Shown here: piece by piece, positions 9,966 to 20,431 of the stretch
Layout: the number at the start of each line of letters is the position of its first letter
How positions within the stretch are numbered: the stretch's first letter is position 1
Assembly: GCA_032629725.1 (NCBI GenBank)
Contig: JAFEVB010000023.1
Location: forward strand, 62,001 to 126,000
DNA: 64,000 nucleotides
Origin: Gremmenia infestans
Taxonomy: Eukaryota > Ascomycota > Leotiomycetes > Helotiales > Hamatocanthoscyphaceae
Direction of reading: 5' to 3'
Position numbers and translations under genes: made by a program
The notes under the pieces: model-generated
Databases searched by the model: none
Seen by the model: the letters and a program-made list of their open reading frames with translations, nothing else
Told to the model about the DNA's origin: nothing

Positions 9966-12009
9966 ATGGCCCAACCAACCATCAAACGTGCATGGTGGAA
10001 GGAGTCCTCCGTTTACCAAATCTACCCCGCCTCCTTTAAAGACTCCAACGGAGATGGAGTCGGAGATATTCCAGGCATAATATCAAAGCTGGATTACATC
10101 AAAGCTTTAGGAATCGATATTATTTGGTGCTGCCCCATCTACAAATCCCCCCAAATCGATATGGGCTACGACATTTCAGACTACAAAGACATTCACGCTC
10201 CATACGGCACCGTCGCTGACGTCGAGAAGCTTATCGAGGGGTGCCACAGTCGGGGAATGAAGTTCTTGATGGATTTGGTGGTGAACCATACATCTGATCA
10301 GGTGATGATCTCCGCTCGTCATGTGTTTTGACTGAAGCTCACCTCTCACAGCATAAATGGTTCCAAGAGGCAAAGTCTTCGAAGGATAGCCCATACCGTG
10401 ATTGGTATATCTGGAAGAAACCAAAATATGATGCTGAGGGCAAACGTCAGCCGCCCAACAATTGGGGGGCCGTTTGGGGTGGTAAGTACCCCGCAATTTG
10501 ACATGGAAAGTTGCTCTTTGCTTGAAGCTGGGACTGACTTTTCAATAGGAAGTGCTTGGGAGTATGATGAAGCTTCTGATGAATATTACTTGCACATATT
10601 CGCTCCCGAGCAACCAGATCTCAATTGGGAACACCCTCCCGTTCGAGATGCAGTTCACGATATCATGCGTTTCTGGTTAGACAAAGGCGCGGATGGTTTC
10701 AGGTACAGTGAGATCTGAGTTTCTGTGATATGTTAGACTGACAATTCCTCAGACTGGACGTAATAAACTTCATCAGCAAAGTTCCCGGTCTTCCAGATGC
10801 TCCCATCACTCGAAAAGACCAGGTCTACCAACCTGGCGACAAGTATTTCGCTTGTGGTCCAAGGCTTCATGAGTATCTTCTACAACTTGGAAATATTCTT
10901 AAGCAATACAACGCTTTTTCAGTGGGAGAAATGCCGTCGGTACAAGATCCGAAGGAAATATTGAACGCTGTTGCATATGACCGTGGAGAGCTAAATATGA
11001 TTTTCAACTTTGAGATGTAAGCCTACTAGCCCAACCCTATATTCCCAATTAATGGTTATCTAGTGTCGACATGGACATTGGCGAAGAAGGAAAGTTCTCT
11101 CGGAGGCCATGGACAATGCCTAAGCTCAAAGGCATTGTCGACAAATGGCAAAATTTCATGATCGATAATGATGGATGGAATTCTTTGTATCTTGAGAATC
11201 ATGACCAAAGTAGATGCGTCTCACGCTGGGGTTCTGATTTACCGGAATTCAGGACTCTTGCCGCCAAGATGTTTGCAACCTTCCTTGCTCTACAGAGTGG
11301 GACGGTCTTCGTGTACCAAGGCCAAGAGATTGGAATGATTAATATCCCCATTAGCAGACCAGTTACCGAGTACAAAGATCTTGAGACGCTAAATGCTTGG
11401 AAAGAGTAAGTCTACTAAGCAAATTCCCAAAATCCCCCGCTAACCAGGCCCTAGATTACTCGAGAGGTATCCAAACGACAAGCAGCGACAACGAATCACA
11501 CACGAAGAAATCCAACTGAAGTCTAGAGACAATGCAAGAACTCCTATGCAGGTAAGATTTTGCGAAAACCTCAATAATTCGCATCCTGACAAGAATAGTG
11601 GAACACCTCTAAATACGCCGGCTTCTCAACGGCCGAACCTTGGCAACGAGAAAATGAAAGCTACCACGACATCAATGCGGAGTCTCAAATCGGCGTCGAA
11701 GGCAGCGTATTCCAATACTGGGCTTCTATCCTTGCGCTGCGAAAGTCTCACAAGGACATCTTCATTTACGGGAATTTCAAGCTGATTGATGTGGATCATG
11801 CAGATGTCTTTGCTTACACTCGAACTTTCGAGGGCAAGACCGTCATTGTTGTAACGAACTTCCGGAAAACACCAGTCAAGTGGTTGCTGCCGCAGAAGAT
11901 TACCATACAGCAAGACCAGGTACTAGTATCAAACTATGATGGGATCTCCGTAGCAGACGAAACCGCGTCATTACGTCCCTTTGAGGCATTCGCTGCTTTT
12001 GTCAATTAG
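9966..12009 (+). CDS. GH13 alpha-glucosidase (maltase/isomaltase type)
   Basis: Seven exons (9966-10301, 10352-10481, 10549-10702, 10753-11016, 11064-11405, 11455-11551, 11599-12009) give 577 residues, the normal length for fungal intracellular maltases. The start RAWWKESSVYQIYPASFKD is the family hallmark. The catalytic triad is intact: nucleophile Asp209 in GFRLDVINF, acid/base Glu266 in SVGEMPS and stabilising Asp342 in LENHDQSR. The (beta/alpha)8 barrel is followed by a C-terminal beta domain ending EAFAAFVN. There is no signal peptide, so it should hydrolyse maltose, isomaltose or sucrose-type substrates in the cytosol. No maltose permease or MAL regulator lies next to it. Confidence 0.95.
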
Positions 12010-12437
12010 TAGAGGGTAATATTTACCCTGATCTAGATGGGCACACGCGCTGGTCATGAGAAATACCACGGAGAACTAGCGGTATTCCAGGCGGACTATG
12101 GCCAAATATGAGAATTAAAATGTGCTCACCATGAACCTTTGTCCAAACGCCAGTCTCTACTTCAAGTCTTCACAAACTCCCAATTAATATCTATGATTGC
12201 CAAATCCAACGTCCTTTGTAAAAGTTTGTTCTTTGTCTGAATCATAGTTTGCAGCCACGCAATCAAATTTTTAACTCCCCTTTGTCCACTCTAGTATATT
12301 CATCCGTCCCATTTCTTTGGGGTTCCAAAACTACTCTTAGACAAAGGAATTTACCTTTTAGAAATATGGCCTACTCGTGGGTTCAATCCTCTCTAAAAAG
12401 GTCAATCCGACTACTAAACCTCGAATATCCTCCCAAA
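12010..12437. other. intergenic between maltase and minisatellite-protein gene
   Basis: No RNA gene or repeat was recognised. An in-frame ATG at 12366 lies here and could be an alternative start of the next gene, adding 24 residues. Confidence 0.5.
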
Positions 12438-13520
12438 ATGCCCGCTCTTCACAAACCCACAGTGGCACCGATCACGACCAACTTCCGCCTAGTCGCCGAA
12501 GCAGAAGTCCCCCGAGTCCTAGCGGGCACAATCATGTTCCTCCCTCCCAAAGACAAAACACCCAAAGGCGCCTGGACAGATCCAGAACTTTTAGACGGGG
12601 CTTTCAACCATCCAGTAGCCATAGTATCGTGTCCGCAGCCGAAGGAAATACAACATTCTTCACATGTCGAAAAAGCCATCGTACATCTCTCCCCCCCTCC
12701 CGCACCACTTTCTTTCTTCCGTGCAAACACTAATTGCAGCCTGTTGCTCAAATAACAGATGACTTCTTTCCACGGCTCAACAGTAAAAGCGCACCTAGCC
12801 GCCAAAGGTATACACACCGCATCCGGCACACTAGCCGCCGAGCGCTCTGGGCACTTGCGCGTTGTCACTGCTTCGAAACCACATGCGAAAGATGTGCTGA
12901 AGTTGAGAGATGGCAAGGGCATGAAGAGGGATAGCTGTTATGTGGGGATTCGCCGCACGTATGCTGTCGAGTTGAGGGTGTTGGCGCTGTATGGGTTTGG
13001 GAGGGAGGAGGTCGATGCGTATCGGCTGACGGCGCATGCGACGAAGAAGTTGGTGGAGAGTGTGGGGATGAGGGCGAAGGCGAAGGCGAAAGAGAAGATG
13101 AAGACGGTGAAGGGGGGGAAGGAGAAGAGAGGGGAGGAGAAGAGAGGGGAGGAGAAGAGAGGGGAGGAGAAGAGAGGGGAGGAGAAGAGAGGGGAGGAGA
13201 AGAGAGGGGAGGAGAAGAGAGGGGAGGAGAAGAGAGGGGAGGAGAAGAGAGGGGAGGAGAAGAGAGGGGAGGAGAAGAGAGGGGAGGAGAAGAGAGGGGA
13301 GGAGAAGAGAGGGGGTATGAAAAAGAAGCTGGTTGAAAGTAAGAAGGTGGTGGCGAAGACAGTAAAGAAAGAGGGGGAGAAGAAAGGTAGTACGAAGAAG
13401 ATGCTGGTTGAAAGTGTGGGGGTGAGGGGCAAGATATTGCAGAGAAGAGATGAGAAAAAAGGGGCTGCAAAGAAGAAGTTGGCGAGGCAAAACAGCGATA
13501 AGGAGATGACGGATGCATGA
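12438..13520 (+). CDS. unknown fungal protein with lysine/glutamate minisatellite tail
   Basis: Two exons (12438-12680, 12759-13520) give 334 residues. The first ~180 residues resemble a fungal domain I have seen in many uncharacterised proteins: a GTIMFLPPKD segment, then GAFNHPVAIVS, MTSFHG just after the intron, and a later SYVGIRRTY motif. I recall this pattern only loosely and can give it no function. The C-terminal half is extremely basic and low in complexity: about 13 copies of KRGEE, then three imperfect KK(L/M)(L)VES blocks. Translation could also begin at 12366 in the same frame. The intron acceptor is fixed by an in-frame stop just upstream. The tail is probably disordered. Confidence 0.65.
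13122..13315 (+). repeat. 15-bp minisatellite inside the coding region
   Basis: The unit gagaagagaggggag repeats about 13 times with essentially no variation and encodes EKRGE/KRGEE. Because the unit is a multiple of three, copy changes keep the reading frame. The other frames are also open through the array, so long antisense open frames here are artefacts of the repeat. Confidence 0.95.
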
Positions 13521-13740
13521 AACACTTGTTATGATTATTGTAACAGACTTTCGCGTTGACTTTGGAAAAGAAGATGGACTTTATGTCTTGACCATCAACA
13601 GACATTGCAGCAGTTGATACTGCGCGGAAGTAATATTAATGAGTGAATGGAAACACCTGCAGTATGTGAAGTTTTGACGTTTTCAAGCTGGAATCTGGAA
13701 ATTGATTCCCGTGATATTAGCAGCTTCAAGTGCTGAAGGA

Positions 13741-14993
13741 TCACTTCTTCTCCTTCGCAAGTGTCATTGCTTCCAGAATTATCCTTACAATTCTCACCCG
13801 ATTAACCAGACCAAGTGGTAGATCTCCAACAAGCTGGCTCTCGGCATCTTTACTAAGCTCCCTCCAGTAATCCAGGTGAACACGTCCTAAGTCAGTCGCT
13901 AATGGTCCGGATAAGCTCTTCTTCAGCGCTACCTCAACAAACGGCTCGGTCTTCAAAGTGCGAGCAAGAAGCCTCCAGTCCCAATTTGTGTCAGGCTGTG
14001 CATTGCTATCTTTCCTGTGGCATCCTTCAGCATCGAGGTCCCATATGAAGGGAATGAGTGTCCCGGAGACCAGTTGGTCCCGCCAGAAAGTGGGTCCGAG
14101 AGATATGCGAGCGGACAAAGCTCGATTAGCACGATGGAGATGAAGGATTGTGGGACAGGGCAGGTACGAGGTAATTCGATGAATGATCTCGACTGGAAGG
14201 GTATCCAGTGCAGCTTTCTGGGAGTCTGAGCTTTGCTGAGGCCTTTCAGTAGATCCGGCTTCAAGTTGAACCTGGTGGACTGGGATCATTTTTAGGTTGG
14301 ATAGCAGGTAATCCATAAGGTACGGAATATTGATTGGGTCGGCACACAGGAACTCCCAACCACGCTCCATCGACCAACCGTCAAACCAGAATCTTCGAGA
14401 GCCATAATAACCGTGTTCCCATTCTACTCCTTTACCAGTGATTCCCTCTTGGTCTTCCTGGATATCGTCCCGTAGGCTGTCCAAGGCTCGGTAGAATTTC
14501 TGGATCGCTGCAAAACCTGTGCCTTCTTCATCGAAGTGTTTCTGTGACTTCAAGCTCACAACAATCTCGATAATCGACAGACACGCAGTGTGGATGGGGA
14601 ACCAAGAGTTTGGTTCTGTGATGTCTGGAAAACGGGCCTCCCCACTACTGAGAGCTGCAGCACTGGCGACCCAGACATTTCCCCCGCGAGAATGGTTGAA
14701 AGTACGCACTCCGGAGGTCACATTGTTTTCGCTATTTGCAAGATCAGTAATCGGTATGCAGGAGCTCGCATTGAACCTACTAGAATGAACAATCGTTCAC
14801 CGCAACGGCCCCAGAGCTGATCCACTGACATTTATTAGCCTAGATCAAAGCCTCTCTCAGTGGAATAGACATCAAGTTCGGATCCCGGTAATTGCTCTTC
14901 ATGGTAGAGCTGTGCAATTTCATCTTCATCGAGGTCGGAAGTATCTGGATAGTAAATCCCATCAATGTCTAGTCCGCAAACGCAGCAATACAT
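13741..14993 (-). CDS. F-box protein with N-terminal CxxC motif
   Basis: My model has three exons on the minus strand: 14871-14993, 14781-14824 and 13741-14731, giving 385 residues. The last exon is certain: it contains an F-box (LPVEIIHRITSYLPCPTIL, roughly residue 230-250 of the model). It also has the upstream SWFPIHTACLSIIEI segment, where the pattern of hydrophobic residues and a Cys is common in fungal F-box-like proteins. The short first exons are less sure; they begin MYCCVCGLDIDG, a Cys-pair opening that suits this family. The donor of intron 1 (gtctat) is weak. F-box proteins usually connect substrates to SCF ubiquitin ligase; the target is unknown. Confidence 0.68.
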
Positions 14994-16211
14994 TTTGAAG
15001 ACGAGGGGGGAATTGTTGGATTCGCGTTAAAGTTTCATGAGTGATTAGCTATAGATCACAGACAAGAAAACACGGACATGTAGTCATTGTAATGATTGAG
15101 GATCGATTACGAGGTGATAGATGTAAGCTTGGGTAGAAGATGTTGGTTCTATACCCGACCCGAAACCAAAATAGTTCAAGTCACCTGACATAGGCTAGCT
15201 AACCCCTTCAAAGCCTTAGCGGCTGATCTGATCTGCCCCTGCCCCTGTTTCCTTTTTCAGCACCTCGTATGTATTATAATTATAATTAGCTACAGTCAGC
15301 GTACTCGAAATCCTTCAACATCGTTCTTAAAGCTTAAACCCCACAGAATGGCACTGTCCACACCTACCATAATCTAAATCCGCAAGTTGGAGTACTTCTA
15401 CAGAGCAAGTGTGCTTATGGAGCAATATAACTCTGGACCAAGCAAATACGCGAATACGCAAAAAGTCAAATACATTAAACCAATTCCCATTCACCTGCTG
15501 CATTTACCAAAATAAAGAATAGTTTTCATTCCAGCCTCACACCAGGCTTTGCAGCGCAGCTCCTCATTTCCCCATCCCGCCTGCAACGTTAGAAATAAGA
15601 TTCTTACAATAGCTACCGTGAAGGATTTGACCTAGGCAGCATTTGGTTCAGTCTTTAACTTTCCATTCGTCCTTCTCCAGTAAGCTTATGTATCGGCTCT
15701 TCAGCGGTATTCGCCAATCTACGTTTCAGGTCAAGCCCCATGGCGGCCGCAACTGTGGCTGCAACCCATAAACAACCATCAAGTACGACAAAGGCAGCCT
15801 TGCCGGACCACACCCGCAGCTGAGTCTATTTTTCCTTGGTGTGTAATGCTGATGATCCTTGGGGCAGAAATCTTAGCAGCTTGGGAAACACGAGCATGGA
15901 CAAATGATCAGTGATCAGTTATCACTTAATTAAATATTCTTGGACCTCACCCAGAATCCTCCGCCAAGTCGGCATTGACCGTTAATACTTCGTCTCAGGC
16001 AGACAGTTACGCCAAGAAGTTCAGGGCAAGGAAGCCTTGCTTTGGTGCGTTTACCACTGTTCTTTACCCCCCTGCTATAGAATTCTTGGCGTAACTGTTT
16101 GGCCTGAGACGAAGTATATATACATACATACGATTGACAGACTGCTGATATCTCCACCAGCTTAGTTGCCTTATCATTTCATTCATTCAGTCTTCAAGAC
16201 ATTTTTTCAGT
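14994..16211. other. divergent intergenic region with a promoter hairpin
   Basis: This 1.2-kb region lies upstream of the F-box gene (minus) and the secreted-protein gene (plus). It contains the long inverted repeat at 15985-16117. No other gene or RNA was recognised. Confidence 0.55.
15985..16117. repeat. 33/34-bp near-perfect inverted repeat, 64-bp spacer
   Basis: The left arm 15985-16018 and right arm around 16083-16117 are reverse complements except for a 1-2 base difference in the middle (ggcagacag against ggccaaacag). The arms begin atacttcgtctcaggc and end gttacgccaagaa. The whole unit is about 133 bp, the size of a small MITE. The flanks are rich in TA, so a TA target duplication is possible but not distinctive. 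The right end runs into tatatatac, the probable TATA box of the next gene, about 95 bp before its ATG. Confidence 0.7.
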
Positions 16212-18807
16212 ATGACACCACGTCTTTTCATTCTCAAAGCCACGGCAATCCTCTCTCTTGTTGCCGGTTCTCTTGCTGCAAATTGTGACAATGAAGTGAG
16301 GGCTGCAGGAGACCCTTCTGGGGCAGATATAACAGCTTTCTTAAATTCCGGAACCAAGCTCTCCGACTTTTGCAATCAAGATTTCACAGGAAATACTACT
16401 GGATTAGTCTCTTTTTCATATTTAGAAGTAAGTTTCCTGAACCCATGGGCATGCCTGACATCACGACTAATGGAGGGCAAGTTGTCTTTTACTCGCGATA
16501 GCGGATCAAGCAAGACTCTCAAGCATTGCTCGGAGGCCTTTGGAGATATCATTCAACAATGTATCACACCGGACACCAATGACGGACAGAACGGAGGACG
16601 CTATGGGGGCAATTGGTCGCTTGATGGAGAGACCTATAAGATTTTGGACGAGTTCTATCCTCACCCCCCTACGGTGCCTAGCTCAGGTGGATCATCGGTT
16701 TCTCAATCAGGCTCCTCTTCTCAATCAGTCTCTTCAACCTCAGTATCAAAATCGAACTCCGGTGGACCAACTTCGACGTCCTCTGCGCGCAGCAGCAGTG
16801 GTTCTGGAGGATTCCCAACTCCCCCACCGACGGTCGTCATTACCGGCAGCCAAGGTCCTATTACCTTGGGACCTCAAACATCTACGGAATCTGGGTCATT
16901 CAGCTCAGTACAAACTAGCATTCCTGGGCTGACTTCCAACAGTGTGACCGAGACTGAAGTCAATGGTCACCACACACTACTGCCCATCTGGTTTATTGGC
17001 CCCGAACTTGGTATTATTATGCTACCTGCTGCGGCTGTCCTCCCGGGAATTGTTCCACCACCACCTGGGTTCCCTCCCCTTTTCATTGGTGTAGATGGAT
17101 TACCAACCGCTGGCGGAAAGCCTGAGGGAAGTAAAGATTCTCAAAGTACAACTGAGCCTCCCAGCTCTAGTCAAACCTCCAGTAGCAGCTCCAGCAGTTC
17201 AACATGCAGTTCTACCTGCTCCAATTGTTATACTTACGAAGGAGATGGTATTGATGTTCTTGCCGACGATGGCGGGGTTGATACTAAAAGATCGATTGCC
17301 GGCCGCATTGAATTGTCGCATCAATACGAGAAGAGAGGTGAAGATTTCAATACGTTTAACGCTGGGACAGCAAATGCGTGTACCTTGTCCCAAATGGTGG
17401 TCATCCCAAACTATCCCAGTAAGTAATACGAGCACATTATCAAGTGGTCTAGTCTAACGTCGATATAGAGCCAAACAAGTTGCCTTCGAAAACAGGGGCC
17501 GAGTACTGGTATGTCATGACGGAGACTTTAGTCCCAGGAAGCTGCCCAGTTCTGGACTATAACAAAGTTTCAGACGCAGATGTGACTAGTCAAAAGATCA
17601 ACCAAGCCGATACTGTAACCTACGCGAAAGGGGGGGATTGGAATTACAATAAACCAGGTGGAAATCCTTCCGTGAATGTTGATCACGTTTGTAAGTTTTG
17701 CTTTGATTTACCTCGCTCTCATTGACAACATGCCATGCTGAGTTCAAAAGCGGCGAATGACATTTGCTGACAATTGTAGTTGAATTGACTATTTTGAAGC
17801 AATTCTTTGCAAGCCGCATTACCGCAGCAAACTGTGCCGATTTCAAAACAGTGTTCGAAGCAAAAGATCAGGCATCTCCTGGGCAAAAAGATACTCGATT
17901 GCAAACAATATGGAATCAGCTTCCCAGCAACACAAACCCTGACTTCGCTGGTATGGACGCAAAGATCAATGCAGTGAAAGCTAATGCATTCACTGGAGAC
18001 TTCCCATCAAGAAAATCCTTGTCCAGTCCAGACAAATACCTTGCTTACGTCTATCAAATGGCGCTTGCCATGAAATTAACCAACGACGGCAATGTGGCGC
18101 CTCTTTTCAAGAAGACCAATGTTCGAGTATATGAAGCTCTGCTAGGCATGGACGCTGTGATCGCAGCGAACTGCGCGACGACGTCCACGATCACAGCAGA
18201 CTGGGCATCAAGCTACAAGACTTGGATCACGAGCTTTCTGAGCGCGCAGAGCAATACGGTTAATAGACAGATTTCATCAATTCTCTCCGACAACAGTAAA
18301 CTCGGCCCCAAGAAACAAGCAGACACAAGTGTCAACAAGGTCCGGCAAACCGTCACATCCACGAACTCAATCGGAAGAGGTGTCTCGGCACTACTTGCAG
18401 CGTACCCCACTCCCAACGCCTTCACGCTTGATGCCGGCGCCCTACTAGACTTTCCAAACACCAAGAGCTTGAACATCAAGCGCCAAGTTTGCACCAAGCC
18501 TCCCGTGGGATGCGCATCTCTGGCTCCGCCATATACATACAACGGGATGGTTTGCACGAATGTATGTGGTAATGAACCTGTGTGTCGTACGATCGATGGC
18601 CAGACGCCCACTGTATATACCCCGCCTCCTGCTTCCACGACTGCTCCACCACCAATTACGACGACCTCAGCAGCGTCAGTTGCGACAACTACTGCAGCGG
18701 AAACGTGCGTCTTTGCTAATTGCGAGTGTCCAGATATTCCTGGGCATGGAAAGTGTGTATGCCAGTGTATGTGTAATGGGACAGTCAGTCCCGCCGGCAA
18801 ATGTTAG
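16212..18807 (+). CDS. secreted Ser-rich and Cys-rich protein of unknown function
   Basis: Exons 16212-16427, 16476-17418, 17469-17690 and 17780-18807 give 802 residues. The 48-bp intron 16428-16475 keeps frame, so retention would add 16 residues. Residues 1-22 are a signal peptide (LFILKATAILSLVAGSLAA). A Cys-containing N-terminal domain with RYGGNWSLDGETYKI is followed by a long Ser/Thr/Gly-rich, probably O-glycosylated stretch. Next come a segment with EYWYVMTETLVPGSCPVLDY and GGDWNYNKPGGNPSVNVDHV, then a C-terminal Cys-rich tail (CTKPPVGCASLAPPYTY, CVCQCMCNG). Three Lys-Arg sites (TKR-SIAG, EKR-GEDF, IKR-QVC) look like Kex2 processing sites. Some modules remind me of parts that accompany fungal killer-toxin-like chitinases, but no catalytic GH18 domain is present. 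Confidence 0.75.
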
Positions 18808-19106
18808 ATCTGCAGAATCATGGGATTGGTGTGTGATTTAGGCAACGGTTGTAAATTGTTTGGGTAAAACTTTAATGGTTTTATTTGTGCTTCTTAAGTA
18901 CCCGTGTTCTTGATCACGTAGTTATACTTGTATCTATTCTGAGTATTCCTTGCCCTGCTAGCAAGGATAAAGGAAGAAGCGATAGCGAAGATGGATACTC
19001 TTTTGTCTCCATCTTTTTTCATCCTGCCCTACACATCTGCTTGATATAAAGTTCCTCCTTAATTTTCAGTCATCCCTTTGACCAATCAAGTCCATACTTT
19101 AGTATC

Positions 19107-20103
19107 TCAGGTGCAGCAATCATAGTAGATACAAAAACATGGAATGCATGGAATGCACAAATACTTCCATATCGTCTTTCGTTGCCGTGGATACCCAGTA
19201 CGGATAGCAACCCCTATGTCCTCGTTGGCGTTATGTTTTCGATCAATCTCAAATGGCACCACATTTCCATTCCCAGCCAGCAATACCTCAAGCCGGTCGA
19301 CCGCCATCTCATCCTCATCGTTACTTCCAGTTCCCATTTCCATGGATGTTCTCTCCACAGGAATATGAACCACGAAAGCTGTCTTAACTCGATTCCTCGG
19401 CTTAACCTTCACATCCATAAGCGGTCTTAGCAACTCCATTTCTTGGATCTGGCCCGAGGTGCGACTCGCAAAACCAATCCACAAGTCCTGTAAGCCTTCC
19501 ATTCGACCTAGAAACGAACACAGACACAGCCAGTTCGTCTCAAAGCTTGATTCGAGATGTGGGTCTGCATACGATGGAACAGGAGGTAAAAATCCAGTAA
19601 AACGAAGTTTTTTGACATAGCTTAGGTTATGCTGTGTCAGGAATGATAGAAACGCCTGGGCATCCCAAAAAGAGGTCATGTCAAAAGTATGGTTGGAGTA
19701 GAGGCAAGGAATGGCTTCATTGTACCTTTCTTTTGTCAGACACATTCTAGCAAAGAAATATTTCCAGACGAAACGGCCAAGATAAAGTTTTAAAGAAAGC
19801 AACTTACAAGCGATGGCAAGTCACAAACATTGAGAGGTTTGTGAGCCCTCTGGCCCGAGGCAGTCCGTGACTCGCATCCCCCATTGTGCACTGGGCAGCA
19901 AGGAAGGTTCTTCTAGTGGATAAGTGGGTGAAACGCCCTTCAATTTCGGGAAACCCAGGATGTTCTGGACATCTTTCAGGAGTAATATGTAACCTTTCTG
20001 TCCAGCCCCACGATCCAATTACTTCTCCGTAAATCAGAAGTCTGATCTCGAGTGGGAGTCGAGTGAAGAAGGGAGAATCGACCTGGCCATTTACTGGTGG
20101 CAT
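19107..20103 (-). CDS. fungal protein with DUF7730/2EXR-like LPLEIR start
   Basis: Two exons (19808-20103 and 19107-19746, minus strand; 61-bp intron) give 311 residues. Near the N-terminus, FFTRLPLEIRLLIYGEVIG is the motif shared by DUF7730 and 2EXR-type fungal proteins, followed by a Leu-rich body with CLYSNHTFDM and a WLCLCSFLGRMEGLQDLWIGF helix. The last 25 residues are Cys-rich (KYLCIPCIPCFCIYYDCCT), which could be a membrane-associated or lipid-modified tail. Function is unknown for the family. The first ATG in frame was chosen as start. Confidence 0.75.
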
Positions 20104-20431
20104 AACTTTTGGAATTGAGGATGTTTAAAAGGTGATATTGAATGCTGTTCTAGGTTTGCGCAGGAAGTTGGAAGATACGAAGTAGAGTTAAGGTTCTGAC
20201 TTGACCAGATACATTGTTTACATCCGCAATCTATATTTAGATCAGATTATTCGGTCCTAATGAGGCTAGCGCATGCTTACCACTACGGCCCGCCTGACCT
20301 AGCACCTGTTATAGCCCTTGTGTTCCACCACTCTATAGAAAGAGTATTGTCTCCTTGGAAATAACTAAAACATCTGCTTAATTGCTAGAGTCATCGCCGC
20401 TATACCAAGTCGACATACATTTTATACAAAT
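20104..20431. other. divergent intergenic region
   Basis: This is upstream of both the DUF7730-like gene and the next plus-strand gene. Nothing distinct was recognised. Confidence 0.5.

Noticed and set aside
12831..13605. Long antisense open frames rich in Ser/Pro/Leu opposite the minisatellite
   Set aside because: They exist only because the 15-bp unit has no stop in any frame; they lack a promoter context and start beside the array.
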